Below, piece by piece: positions 26,440 through 35,824 of a stretch of DNA of 64,000 nt. The stretch is from NCBI RefSeq assembly GCF_024297185.1, contig NZ_JANCTD010000005.1, positions 248,001 through 312,000 on the forward strand. The letters are read 5' to 3'. The stretch comes from Lewinella sp. JB7. Its GTDB lineage: Bacteria; Bacteroidota; Bacteroidia; Chitinophagales; Saprospiraceae. The notes beneath the pieces are model-generated. The model ran no database searches, was not told the DNA's origin, and saw only the letters and a program-made list of their open reading frames with translations. A program made the translations under genes and the position numbers. Within the stretch, counting starts at the first letter, position 1. Each line of letters opens with the position of its first letter.

Positions 26440-26473
26440 AAAGCCCCCCGATCATCCGATCGGGGGGCTTTGT
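26440..26473 (-). terminator. Rho-independent terminator of the RRM gene
   Basis: AAAGCCCCCCGATC at 26440-26453 and GATCGGGGGGCTTT at 26458-26471 form a perfect 14-bp stem with a 4-base loop. Read on the minus strand the stem is followed by TCTTATTC. It lies 33 bases after the RRM stop codon and upstream of the amylase. Confidence 0.9.
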
Positions 26474-26505
26474 TGGGTCAGAGACCAAGGTGCGTTCGCG
26501 TACCC

Positions 26506-27207
<702 letters not shown>

Positions 27208-27381
27208 AATGAAAGAGAAAATGATTAAAACAAATGGTAATGTTGAAGGCAAGGCTAAAGGCTAGAATGTAAGTCCCATCTTGAAAACGGTAGCCAACTC
27301 CAGAACCGTGAAAAACTACGTTATTAACAACAACGCGGTCCCCTTATGTTGCGGACCAAAGCAAAAATAGCCCCTAAACCA

Positions 27382-28590
27382 ATGCAATACCTAAAATTTT
27401 ACGCTTTTCTCTGTTTGGCTAACTTTTCTTGTGGAGCTGATGCACCGGACGGGGGCATGTTTGGTGAAATAAATGATCAACTGACGCAACTGCGGGCTAC
27501 CCACGCACCCGACCGGCGCACCGATCGGGTGGAAGTGGAAGCGGTCGAACGCGCGGATTCCCTGATTCTGCGGGGATACACCACCGTACCCGCCGCCCGG
27601 GAGCAGTTCCGCGCGTGGGCGCAGGATAATCCGCTGGTCGTCGATAGTACCCGCCTACTGATCCCCGGTGACACCGGCGAAGACTACGGCCTCGTCCGGG
27701 TATCGGTCGCCAACATCCGCACCGAACCCGGCCACTCCCGGGAGTTGACGTCGCAGGCGCTGATGGGCACTCCCCTCCAGGTCCTCGACGAGCAAAACGG
27801 CTGGTACCTGATTCGCACTCCGGATCGTTACCTCGCCTGGCTGGAGGGCGGCGCGTTTACCCGGATGGATCGCGCGACCGTGGTTGGCTGGTTCAACGAC
27901 GATCTTCGCTCCTGCGTCCCCGCCCAGAGTACGGTACTCAGCGAACCCGGGGGCGGCCGGGTCGTCTCGGAACTCGTGGCCGGTAACCTGATGCAAACGA
28001 GTGGCCGTCGTCAGGCTGAGTACGACGAAGTGACCTTGCCCGACGGACGGATGGGATGGGTTCCCACCAACGACTTACAACCCTACCGCACCCTCGCCAC
28101 GCCGACGGAAGTTCGGGTGCCGGACATAATCGCCACGGCCTTCGCACAGGTGGGTAAGCCTTACTTGTGGGGTGGTACCAGCCCGAAGGCCATGGACTGC
28201 AGCGGCTTTACTAAAACGGCCTATTACCTCAACGGCTACGTCATTCCGCGCGACGCCAGCCAGCAAGTGCACGCCGGAACGGAAATCCCCCTGGATTCCG
28301 CCTATTCGCAACTGCTACGGGGTGATCTGCTCTTCTTCGGCAACCACCGACCCGACGGGAGTGAACGGGTTACCCACGTGGGATTTTACCTGGAGGACGG
28401 GCGTTTTCTACACGCGGGGGCCGACAACGATTACATCACCGAAAACTCCCTGATGGAGGATGATCCGGATTACGCCCCACACCGCCGGGAGAGTCTGCTG
28501 CGTGCCCGGCGACTGCGCGAAAGCGGGGCGGGGGTGGTGCCGATTGATAGCGCCTTCCGGGCTATTTACACGAGGTCCTCGTCCCGGTAG
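27382..28590 (+). CDS. SH3-domain and NlpC/P60 (C40) cell-wall hydrolase
   Basis: 402 residues. A hydrophobic N-terminus (MQYLKFYAFLCLANFSCGAD) looks like a signal peptide, possibly lipidated at Cys, though the lipobox is weak. Two bacterial SH3 modules follow (about 105-160, VSVANIRTEPGHSRELTSQA, and about 180-240). The C-terminal NlpC/P60 domain has the catalytic Cys in MDCSGFTKTAYYLNG and His in THVGFYLED. Family role: gamma-D-glutamyl-diaminopimelate or related peptide cleavage in murein. The alternative ATG at 27346 adds 12 basic residues. Its last 25 bases overlap the convergent 2TM gene. Confidence 0.9.
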   Translation: MQYLKFYAFLCLANFSCGADAPDGGMFGEINDQLTQLRATHAPDRRTDRVEVEAVERADSLILRGYTTVPAAREQFRAWAQDNPLVVDSTRLLIPGDTGEDYGLVRVSVANIRTEPGHSRELTSQALMGTPLQVLDEQNGWYLIRTPDRYLAWLEGGAFTRMDRATVVGWFNDDLRSCVPAQSTVLSEPGGGRVVSELVAGNLMQTSGRRQAEYDEVTLPDGRMGWVPTNDLQPYRTLATPTEVRVPDIIATAFAQVGKPYLWGGTSPKAMDCSGFTKTAYYLNGYVIPRDASQQVHAGTEIPLDSAYSQLLRGDLLFFGNHRPDGSERVTHVGFYLEDGRFLHAGADNDYITENSLMEDDPDYAPHRRESLLRARRLRESGAGVVPIDSAFRAIYTRSSSR

Positions 28591-28904
28591 GGGCGGCGGC
28601 TTTCGAGTTCCCGCAAATCCATGCGGTCCTCGAGGTCGGGTAGGGGGGTACCGCTTTCGTGTTCCCGGGGATGCACGTCTTCCGGATCGGCCAGCGGACC
28701 GTACAGGCTAAGGGCCTGCATGACCAGACCGATCCCCCAGCCAAGAATGGGCCACACGGCCCAGAATACGCCGACGTAGGTGATGAGGTTGAGCAGAACG
28801 AAAAAGCCGCACATGACCAGGTAAGTGCGTAAGTGGCGCCGGAAGTCGAGTTTTTTCTCGCTGAGGGTCTTCTGATTGTACTTACGGCGTTTGCGGCGGC
28901 TCAT
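28566..28904 (-). CDS. 2TM-domain membrane protein
   Basis: 112 residues. A basic, cytoplasmic N-terminus (MSRRKRRKYNQKTLSEKKLD) leads into two hydrophobic helices (about 28-48 and 52-70) containing FWAVWPILGWGIGLVMQAL, then an acidic tail. The layout fits the 2TM domain family (often attached to LytTR or histidine kinases, here free-standing). Function unknown. It starts 10 bases after psd on the same strand, at the end of a four-gene run beginning with the phosphohexomutase. Confidence 0.8.
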   Translation of the reverse strand: MSRRKRRKYNQKTLSEKKLDFRRHLRTYLVMCGFFVLLNLITYVGVFWAVWPILGWGIGLVMQALSLYGPLADPEDVHPREHESGTPLPDLEDRMDLRELESRRPYRDEDLV

Positions 28905-28914
28905 GGGGGCGTGC

Positions 28915-29565
28915 TTATTCGAGTATGGCGATCACGGTCTTGTTTCCCTTCACTTTTTGCCCGATCTCGACGTTGATCTTGGTGCCGAGGGGTAGGAATA
29001 CGTCGACCCGGCTGCCGAACTTGATGAAGCCGAAGTCTTCCCCCTGCACCACTTGTTGGCCTACCTCCAGGTAGTTTTTGATGCGCTTGGCGAGGGCGCC
29101 GGCGATTTGTCGCAGCAGAATTTCCGTTTCTCCGGTATCGATCACCACCGTGGTCCGTTCATTTTCGGTACTGCTCTTCGGGTGCCACGCTACGAGGTAC
29201 TTACCCGGGTGGTACTTGTTGTACTTCACCAGCCCGCTGACGGGGTTGCGGTTGACGTGCACGTTGACCGGCGACATGAATATACTCACCTGCAGGCGCT
29301 TGGCCTTGAAGTATTCCGGTTCGTAGGCTTCCTCAATGACCACGACCTTGCCGTCGGCCGGTGCGTACACCAGGTGATCGGCTTCTTCGGGAACCATACG
29401 GGTAGGGTTACGGAAGAACTGCAGAATGGTCAGAAAAAACAAGCCCGCGGCCACCGACACTACCGGAATCTGGGCCGGCGCCTTCCAGTACACCAGGGCA
29501 ACGACGAGGCCGAGACCAACGAACAACACTGCCAATATCCGGCGACCTTCCGGATGTATCTTCAT
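28915..29565 (-). CDS. psd: Phosphatidylserine decarboxylase
   Basis: 216 residues, the short archaeal/Bacteroidota type. Two N-terminal membrane helices (about 8-48) are followed by FFRNPTRMVP, APADGKVVVIEE, FMSPVNVHVNRNPVSG and the self-cleavage site GS in IKFGSRVDVFLP (Ser near residue 186), which becomes the pyruvoyl group. It converts phosphatidylserine to phosphatidylethanolamine in the inner membrane. The ATG at 29565 is chosen because the longer in-frame extension runs through non-conserved sequence. It lies 118 bases after the PLP decarboxylase gene on the same strand. Confidence 0.94.
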   Translation of the reverse strand: MKIHPEGRRILAVLFVGLGLVVALVYWKAPAQIPVVSVAAGLFFLTILQFFRNPTRMVPEEADHLVYAPADGKVVVIEEAYEPEYFKAKRLQVSIFMSPVNVHVNRNPVSGLVKYNKYHPGKYLVAWHPKSSTENERTTVVIDTGETEILLRQIAGALAKRIKNYLEVGQQVVQGEDFGFIKFGSRVDVFLPLGTKINVEIGQKVKGNKTVIAILE

Positions 29566-29683
29566 GGGTTTGCGCAAGACGGGGGTAGTTTTATGCGGTA
29601 AAGATCGGTCAAGGACTGCGAACGTAGAGCGATAACGTGCGGTACGTGCGATTCGTTCTTGCCGGAAGCGGGGGGCGACCGAT

Positions 29684-31138
29684 TTAGCCGGGAACGTCGG
29701 TACGTAACCGAAGAAGGTCATGACCGGTAGCCGCCACCAGCGCCAACATTTGGGCGAGGTCCGCCGGGGTGGTAAACGCGTTGGTCAGCGTGCACCGCAG
29801 GTAAACGTGTCCGTTGATCCGGGTCTGTACGATGTAAAAGGTGCCGTCTTCGGTGAGCGTAGTACGGATGAGCTGGTTCAGTCCGTCCCGGTCGGAGGGG
29901 GAGAGGGTAGGGTGGGAGAAGCGAAAGCACACGATGTTGATGTCCGGCTCTACGAAGAGTTCCAGATCGGGGTGCTCCCGAACCTGCCGACCGAGTTCCC
30001 GGCCGAGATCACCTACCCGGACGACGTAGTCCCGGAAGAGCTCCGGGCCGTATTCGCTCAGTAGCGTGAACACCCGCAGTCCGAGCATCCGCTTGGTGCA
30101 CTCGAAGCTCCGGCGGGCGATGTTGGACCAGTCTTCGTGGCCGTCTTCCGCGGCCAGGAGGTACTCGGCCCGTTGCTGAAAGGTGCGGTAAGCATCCGTC
30201 CCCTCCCGGAAGAAGAGCCCGGTAGTGATGGCGGGGGCCATCAGCATCTTGTGGAAATCCACGGCAACACTATGGGCGCGTTCCAGCCCCCTGGTGAGGG
30301 CCTCCCGACCGGGATCGAGGCGAACGGCCACCCCGTGGGCCCCGTCAATGTGTAACCAGAGGCCGTGGCGATCGGCCGCGTCGGCCAGGGCATCGATGCG
30401 ATCGTAGGTGCCCGTGCTGGTGGTACACGCACTGCCGACGATGGCGATTGGGGTCAGCCCCCTGTCCCGCGCGTCGGCGATCAGCCCGTCGATGAGGTCG
30501 GTCCGCATCCGCAGCTCGTCGTCCGTGGGAACGTGGATGATACCCTCGGCCCCCCAGCCCATGATCCGCACGGCGCGATCGATGCAGTAGTGAGCTTGCT
30601 CGTTGACCAGCAGACAGGGGCGCACGTTGTGGCTGCCCCGCTGCCAGACGTCCCCCTCCGGCCACTGACGCGAGCGGGCGGCGAGTAGCGCCGTGAGGTT
30701 GGCCAGCGTACCGCCACTGGTGAGGAACCCTCCCGCGGAGGGGGCCAGCCGCAGCATGCGGGCGAACTCCTCGATCACGATCCGTTCGGTGGCCACGCCG
30801 GCCCGCCCCATCTCGAAGATGGCCATACCGGTATTGAGGAGGCTGGCCGCCGCGTCGCTCACCGCGGCGAGGGGGGCGGGGGGCACCACCTGGTGACCCA
30901 TGTAGCCGGGGTGGTGCAGGTGGACGCTGTGATCGATGACGGCCGTGAAGATCTCCTCCGCTCCGGCCCGCCGGTCGAGCAGGGCCCGAAAGGTTTCCAG
31001 GCTTTCCTCGGGGGTCTCGGGCGGATTCGCGGGGTATTCCCCGACGTTGATCAGATAATCCGCCAAGCGGTCGATGAGGGCATGACCCGCCCCTCGGAAT
31101 GCTTCCGGGTCGTAGGCGCGCTGGAGCAGTTCGGTCAC
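29684..31138 (-). CDS. PLP-dependent group II amino-acid decarboxylase
   Basis: 484 residues, usual length for the aromatic-amino-acid/glutamate decarboxylase family. Motifs: GYMGHQVVPPAPLAAVSDAA near the start, GGFLTSGGTLANLTALLAAR, the PLP-contacting IVGSACTTSTGTYDRID and HIDGAHG, and the Schiff-base Lys in VAVDFHKMLMAP near residue 297. The substrate (aromatic amino acid, aspartate, glutamate or diaminobutyrate) cannot be fixed from sequence alone. The gene begins 3 bases after the phosphohexomutase stop, so they are co-transcribed, and psd follows. Confidence 0.92.
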   Translation of the reverse strand: MTELLQRAYDPEAFRGAGHALIDRLADYLINVGEYPANPPETPEESLETFRALLDRRAGAEEIFTAVIDHSVHLHHPGYMGHQVVPPAPLAAVSDAAASLLNTGMAIFEMGRAGVATERIVIEEFARMLRLAPSAGGFLTSGGTLANLTALLAARSRQWPEGDVWQRGSHNVRPCLLVNEQAHYCIDRAVRIMGWGAEGIIHVPTDDELRMRTDLIDGLIADARDRGLTPIAIVGSACTTSTGTYDRIDALADAADRHGLWLHIDGAHGVAVRLDPGREALTRGLERAHSVAVDFHKMLMAPAITTGLFFREGTDAYRTFQQRAEYLLAAEDGHEDWSNIARRSFECTKRMLGLRVFTLLSEYGPELFRDYVVRVGDLGRELGRQVREHPDLELFVEPDINIVCFRFSHPTLSPSDRDGLNQLIRTTLTEDGTFYIVQTRINGHVYLRCTLTNAFTTPADLAQMLALVAATGHDLLRLRTDVPG

Positions 31139-31141
31139 CGT

Positions 31142-32551
31142 TTAGATACCCATTTCCGCCCGGCCCGCGTCCAGGATCTTGCGGGTTTCGGCCGCGTCCG
31201 CTCCCTGGGCGTATACCCGCAGTACGGGTTCCGTGCCGCTGGGGCGGACCATCAGCCAGCGATCCTCGCCGTCGAGGTAGAACTTGGTGCCGTCCACGTG
31301 CTTCACGTCGGTAACGGTGTAGGGACCGATCTTCTTGAAGGGATCTTCTTCGGCCTGCTTCACGATTTCCCACTTGCGGTCGTTCTCGACGTGTACGTCG
31401 TCGCGGTCGCAGTTGAAGCTGCCGACCTTGTCGTACACGTCCTGGATCAGCTCGTTGAGGGACTTGCCGGTCTTAGCCATGTACTCGGCGATCATCAGGC
31501 CGATCCAGATGCCGTCGCGCTCGGGGATGTGCCCGCTGACGGCCAGTCCGCCGGATTCCTCGCCACCGACGATCACCTCGCGTTCGGCCATGATCTCGGC
31601 GATGTACTTGAAGCCGATCTTGGTGACTTCGTACTTCAGCCCGTACTGCTCGGCCAGTTGCTTGAGCTTATCGGTTACGGAGAAGGTCAGGATGACCTCC
31701 CCGTCCTTGATCCCCTTGTAGTCGTACTGGTACATCAGCAACAGCAGCAGGATATGGTGGCTGTCGACGAAGTCCCCGTTCTCGTCGTAGAGTCCGATGC
31801 GGTCGGCGTCCCCGTCGTTGGCGATGCCGAGGGAGAGTTTGGGGTCTTTCTTAATGACGTCGCTCAGCTGGGTCAGGTTGCGGCCGATGGGCTCGGGGGC
31901 CTGTCCCATAAAGCTCGGGTTGTACTCGCAGTGGAGGTGACGGGCGTCGGGGAGCAAGCGGATCATGGCGGACTGTCCGGCACCGTACATGGCATCGTAG
32001 GCGATCCCGAAGCCGGCGTTGCGGATCAGGTCCATGTCGAAGTTGGCGTTGACGTGATCGAGGTAGATCTGCTCGAAGTCGTGTTCTTCGATCAGTCCTT
32101 TCTCGCGCAATTCCTCCATGGTCGGCAGGTCGGTGGGCACTGCATCGGGAATCAGGGCTTCCACGGCGGATACATCGTCGGGCACGCTCGGTCCGCCGAG
32201 TTTCGACTTCAGTTTGAAGCCGTTGTAGGACGGGGGGTTGTGGCTGGCGGTGATGACCACGCCGAGGTCGGCTCCCGTCTTCACGACCCCAAGGCTTACC
32301 ATCGGCGTGGAGATGAAGGCCGGAGCCAGGAGGCTAGTGATGCCGTGCTTGCCCAGGACCCGCGCCGTCGTTTCGGTAAACAGCTCACCGGCGAAGCGGC
32401 AATCGTAGCCGATCACGACGCGCGACCCTCCCTGTTGTTTGAGCCACAGCGCGGTGCCTTCGGCCACGCGTTTGACGTTGTCGACGGTGTATTCCTGGGC
32501 GATGATGGCGCGCCAGCCGTCGGTGCCGAATTTGATCTTGATGGGGTCCAT
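31142..32551 (-). CDS. Phosphoglucomutase/phosphomannomutase family enzyme
   Basis: 469 residues with four alpha-D-phosphohexomutase domains. The phosphoserine loop is VVITASHNPPSYNG near residue 102; the Mg2+ loop is ANDGDADRIG near 245; the sugar loop is GGEESGG near 330; and the phosphate-binding loop is VRPSGTEPVLRVYA near 445. It interconverts hexose 1- and 6-phosphates, feeding sugar nucleotides; glucose, mannose or glucosamine preference is unclear. First gene of a minus-strand run with the PLP decarboxylase 3 bases downstream. Confidence 0.95.
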   Translation of the reverse strand: MDPIKIKFGTDGWRAIIAQEYTVDNVKRVAEGTALWLKQQGGSRVVIGYDCRFAGELFTETTARVLGKHGITSLLAPAFISTPMVSLGVVKTGADLGVVITASHNPPSYNGFKLKSKLGGPSVPDDVSAVEALIPDAVPTDLPTMEELREKGLIEEHDFEQIYLDHVNANFDMDLIRNAGFGIAYDAMYGAGQSAMIRLLPDARHLHCEYNPSFMGQAPEPIGRNLTQLSDVIKKDPKLSLGIANDGDADRIGLYDENGDFVDSHHILLLLLMYQYDYKGIKDGEVILTFSVTDKLKQLAEQYGLKYEVTKIGFKYIAEIMAEREVIVGGEESGGLAVSGHIPERDGIWIGLMIAEYMAKTGKSLNELIQDVYDKVGSFNCDRDDVHVENDRKWEIVKQAEEDPFKKIGPYTVTDVKHVDGTKFYLDGEDRWLMVRPSGTEPVLRVYAQGADAAETRKILDAGRAEMGI

Positions 32552-32624
32552 GGGGGTGATTGTTTTAATGGGTTACGCACGAAGGTGGCAAATTTACCTT
32601 GTATCCAAGTAATGGGTGGGGGGA

Positions 32625-32659
32625 TTTGTGCGCGAAAGCGGCCGTGAATCCTACCTTTG
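32625..32659 (+). promoter_or_regulatory. Bacteroidota-type promoter of the LysE-like gene
   Basis: TTTG at 32625-32628 and TACCTTTG at 32652-32659 match the -33 and -7 elements exactly, with 23 bases between. The expected start of transcription (5-7 bases after the -7 box) falls at 32664-32666, on the GTG start codon itself. Confidence 0.65.
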
Positions 32660-32663
32660 CGGC

Positions 32664-33278
32664 GTGAACTACCTCACCGCCGTTCTCCTGGGGCTCGCCG
32701 CCGCGGGTGGAGCAACCCTATTTCCCGGCATGCTCAATATGACGAGCGTTAACGTAAGTCTCCGGGCGGGTCGGCGGGCCGGTTATCAGTTCGCGGCCGG
32801 TATGGCGGTAGCGTTTACCCTGCAGGCGGGGCTGGCCGTGTTCTTCGCCAATTACTTCACCGCCCACCCCGACATTCTGCGCCTCATGAAGCAGTGGGCC
32901 GCGCTGGTCTTTCTCGTCCTGGCCGTCTTTTTCCTCTTCAAGGGATACCGGGCCAAGGTCGCCGAAGCCCGGCCGTACCGGGGCAGTCCGTTCGTGCGGG
33001 GAGCCATTCTGGCCGTCATGAACTTCCTGACCGTCCCCTACTTCTTCGCGCTGAGTGGGTGGTTACTTACCGATGGATACCTGGCCGGAACCGCCGCGGC
33101 GCGTATAGGTTTTACCACGGGCGCGGGCGCGGGTGCTTTGTTTACTTTCGGGGCTTACGCCCGCATGGCCGACTGGATGTACCGGAGAGCCCGCTTCCTG
33201 ACCCGCAACATCAACTTCGTCCTCGGAGGCCTCTTGGCCGTGCTGGCCGTGATCCAGGGCGTACGCAGTTGCCTGTAG
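32664..33278 (+). CDS. LysE/RhtB-like multi-pass membrane protein
   Basis: 204 residues with about six hydrophobic segments and small-residue-rich helices (AVLLGLAAAGGATLFPGMLN, FAAGMAVAFTLQAGLAVFF). The Pro-Gly after helix 1, the mid-protein basic loop (FKGYRAKVAEARPYRGSP) and the final NFVLGGLLAVLAVIQG resemble amino-acid exporters of the LysE superfamily. The substrate is unknown. I choose GTG at 32664, because the -7 box at 32652-32659 excludes the in-frame ATG at 32616. This may make it a leaderless message. It is followed by a hairpin and the acyl-CoA dehydrogenase-like gene. Confidence 0.8.
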   Translation: MNYLTAVLLGLAAAGGATLFPGMLNMTSVNVSLRAGRRAGYQFAAGMAVAFTLQAGLAVFFANYFTAHPDILRLMKQWAALVFLVLAVFFLFKGYRAKVAEARPYRGSPFVRGAILAVMNFLTVPYFFALSGWLLTDGYLAGTAAARIGFTTGAGAGALFTFGAYARMADWMYRRARFLTRNINFVLGGLLAVLAVIQGVRSCL

Positions 33279-33301
33279 GGGGAGTTGCCGGTTAATTTAT
33301 C

Positions 33302-33322
33302 GACCGGGGCAAACACCCGGTC
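33302..33322 (+). terminator. Hairpin after the LysE-like gene
   Basis: GACCGGG at 33302-33308 and CCCGGTC at 33316-33322 form a perfect 7-bp stem with a 7-base loop, 24 bases after the LysE-like stop codon and 24 bases before the acyl-CoA dehydrogenase-like start. No T tract, so termination is only likely. Confidence 0.45.
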
Positions 33323-33345
33323 CGAAATCGGGCTTTCTAAGGGGT

Positions 33346-34473
33346 ATGACCCGCACCGCCGCCGTCCATAATGTACCGTTCGACCTGGGGCGGATCGACC
33401 GTCTAACCGCCCGCTTCGCCGAGTGGGCCGCCGATACATTTTCCACCGGCGGATTCCCCCAGCGAGAAATGAGCGCACTCCGTAAGGCCGGTCTGCTGGC
33501 GGTAACGCTTCCCGGACAACCACTGGACCTGCGCGCCCGCCATACCCCAGCTCTGTTGCACCTCCTACAGCGTATTGGTGAGGGTAATTTGTCCGTAGGT
33601 CGCATCTACGAGGGCCACGTCAACGCCCTCCACCTCATCAGCCAGTACGCCACTCCCCGGCAACAGGAACGTTGGTTCGCGGACGCACGCGACGGCCATT
33701 TATTCGGCGTCTGGAACACCCAAATGCACGATGGCGTAAGCATGCGGATGACCGCACCGCAAACCGTCACCCTCAATGGGAGTAAGAGTTTTTGCAGCGG
33801 CTCCGTACACGTCACCCGGCCGTTGATCACGGGTGTACGCTACGACGCCGACGGAAACGACCGGGGCTGGCAAATGGCGGTGGTCCCCCTGGACAAACAC
33901 CGGCCGGCGGTCGACGAATCCTTCTGGGACACCGCCGGCATGCGCAACAGCGTAAGCTTCAAGTTGGATTTTACCGGTATTCAACTGTCCGACGACGATC
34001 TGCTCGGGGGCCCCGGCGACTATTCCCGCCAACCGTCCTTCAGCGGGGGCGCCATCCGATTTGCCGCCGTACAGCTCGGGGGAGCCGCCGCCATACTTCA
34101 GGCGACCCGCGATCACCTGCAGAAGACCGGACGGACGGATAACGCCCACCAACGGACCCGTGTGGGACAAATGGCCATCGCCTTGCGGAGTGGCGAGCTG
34201 TGGCTGCGGCACGCCGGACAGATCACGGACGATCCCGCCGCCGATCCCTCCCTCATCATCCACACCGCTAACATGACCCGCACGGCCGTTGCCGATCAGT
34301 GCTCGACCATCCTGCAACTCGCGGAAAAGAGCCTGGGCGCCGCCGGCTTCCTGCACCCGCATCCCTTCGCCCGCCTGCGGGCCGACCTCGGGATGTACCT
34401 GCGGCAACCCGCCCCCGACGCGGTGCTGGAAGCCGTAGGTCAACACCTGCTCCATGACCACGCTACCGAATAA
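33346..34473 (+). CDS. Divergent acyl-CoA dehydrogenase-like flavoprotein
   Basis: 375 residues with the all-alpha / beta-barrel / all-alpha plan of the acyl-CoA dehydrogenase fold: an N-terminal helical part (IGEGNLSVGRIYEGHVNALH), a middle beta domain with LNGSKSFCSGSVHVTRPLI, and a C-terminal helical bundle (AVADQCSTILQLAEKSLGAA). The classic TEPxxGSD flavin/substrate segment is altered (FGVWNTQMHDGVSM), so it is unlikely to be a standard beta-oxidation enzyme. Its last 20 bases overlap the PIG-L/methyltransferase gene, implying coupled translation and a shared pathway. I infer that it acts on an amino-sugar or acyl intermediate made by the neighbours. Confidence 0.82.
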   Translation: MTRTAAVHNVPFDLGRIDRLTARFAEWAADTFSTGGFPQREMSALRKAGLLAVTLPGQPLDLRARHTPALLHLLQRIGEGNLSVGRIYEGHVNALHLISQYATPRQQERWFADARDGHLFGVWNTQMHDGVSMRMTAPQTVTLNGSKSFCSGSVHVTRPLITGVRYDADGNDRGWQMAVVPLDKHRPAVDESFWDTAGMRNSVSFKLDFTGIQLSDDDLLGGPGDYSRQPSFSGGAIRFAAVQLGGAAAILQATRDHLQKTGRTDNAHQRTRVGQMAIALRSGELWLRHAGQITDDPAADPSLIIHTANMTRTAVADQCSTILQLAEKSLGAAGFLHPHPFARLRADLGMYLRQPAPDAVLEAVGQHLLHDHATE

Positions 34474-35824
34474 TCCCACCCTCGTCGCCCGCAAAAAATC
34501 GGCGCTCCGGAACGAATCTCCCGTACACCCCATCGGCGACCTGCAGGCATGGTCATTCACGGTGATCGTCGCTCCCCACCCCGACGACGAGTCCCTGGGC
34601 TGCGGGGGGCTCATCGCCACGCTTACCGGGCGGGGGCAGGACGTCCGGATAATTTTTGTCAGTGACGGGTCCATGTCTCACCCCAACTCAGAGGAGTTTC
34701 CCCGGGAACGCCGGGCCGCCGTACGCCGGGAGGAAGCCACGGCCGCCTGCGCGGAGCTGGGCGTCGGTAGTGACCGGATAGTATTCTTCGATCTGCCGGA
34801 CGGCGAGGTACCCCGAGAGTACGCCGCCAATTTCGGTGCTCCCGTCGAGACGATGGTCGACTTGCTGGAAAAGTGGCAACCGGATACCATCGTAGTGCCC
34901 TGGCGGCGGGATCTTCATCCCGATCACCGGGCGACCTGGGACATCTGTCGCGCGGCGGCCGATCGGCATCCCCAAACACTACGGTGGATCGAGTATCCCA
35001 TCTGGATGTGGGAAGCCGACAGCATCGTGGATCTACCGCGCGACGAAGAGATGATCGTCTGGCGGCTGGACGTTTCGGCCTGCCGGGAGCGGAAAGAAGC
35101 GGCCATCGACGCCCACGCCTCCCAGCTCGGGCGGGTCATCCACGACGATCCGACCGGTTTCGTGCTCGCGGACCACGTGCTCGATCACTTCCGGGGAGCC
35201 TACGAGATCTACTTCGAGCCGGCCACCAAACGCCACTCCAGCCTGAGCGGAGCCTACTTCGACCGGGTCTACCGGGACCGCGACGATCCCTGGAATTTCG
35301 AGACCAGTGCCTACGAGCGGGAGAAGTACGCCGCTACCCTGGCCGCATTACCCCAGGACCGCTACCAAAGCGGGTTTGAAATCGGCTGTTCCATCGGGGT
35401 GCTCACCGAGCAACTGGCCGAGCGCTGTGATCGTCTGCTGGCCGTGGACACCAGCGAAGCTCCGCTGCAAAGCGCCCGGGAACGACTAGCCGGTTCGTCC
35501 CACGTAAGTTTTCGGCAGATGGTAGTACCGGAGGATTTTCCCGCCGGTACCTTCGATCTGGTGGTGCTCTCGGAAGTGGGGTATTACTGGGGATACGAAG
35601 ACCTGCACCGTGCCATCGAAAAGATCCGGACGGCCGTCGTCCGCGGCGGTACGCTCATTCTCGTGCACTATACCCCCTACGTCCCCGACTACCCCCTTAC
35701 CGGCGACGAGGTCCACGAGGCCTTCATACAACGCCTGGATGGATTCTACCGGGTACATGCGTCCCGGGCCGAACGGTACCGCATCGACGTGTGGAAGCAG
35801 GGGAAAGGCACGCCGACCGCGTGA
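34454..35824 (+). CDS. Bifunctional PIG-L deacetylase / NodS-like methyltransferase
   Basis: 456 residues, two enzymes in one chain. Residues about 35-250 are a PIG-L/LmbE zinc deacetylase: VIVAPHPDDESLGCGGL and HPDHRATWDIC supply the metal ligands. Residues about 265-450 are a class I SAM methyltransferase with motif I FEIGCSIGVLTEQLAERCD, acidic VDTS, and DLVVLSEVGYYWGYEDL, close in wording to nodulation protein NodS. Family knowledge: PIG-L enzymes N-deacetylate GlcNAc-type sugars; NodS N-methylates the freed amine. The fusion suggests deacetylation followed by N-methylation of one sugar. It overlaps the acyl-CoA dehydrogenase-like gene by 20 bases and the convergent GT2 gene by 101 bases. 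Confidence 0.88.
   Translation: MTTLPNNPTLVARKKSALRNESPVHPIGDLQAWSFTVIVAPHPDDESLGCGGLIATLTGRGQDVRIIFVSDGSMSHPNSEEFPRERRAAVRREEATAACAELGVGSDRIVFFDLPDGEVPREYAANFGAPVETMVDLLEKWQPDTIVVPWRRDLHPDHRATWDICRAAADRHPQTLRWIEYPIWMWEADSIVDLPRDEEMIVWRLDVSACRERKEAAIDAHASQLGRVIHDDPTGFVLADHVLDHFRGAYEIYFEPATKRHSSLSGAYFDRVYRDRDDPWNFETSAYEREKYAATLAALPQDRYQSGFEIGCSIGVLTEQLAERCDRLLAVDTSEAPLQSARERLAGSSHVSFRQMVVPEDFPAGTFDLVVLSEVGYYWGYEDLHRAIEKIRTAVVRGGTLILVHYTPYVPDYPLTGDEVHEAFIQRLDGFYRVHASRAERYRIDVWKQGKGTPTA

Noticed and set aside
30893-32647. 584-codon plus-strand frame
   Set aside because: Antisense to the phosphohexomutase and the start of the PLP decarboxylase.
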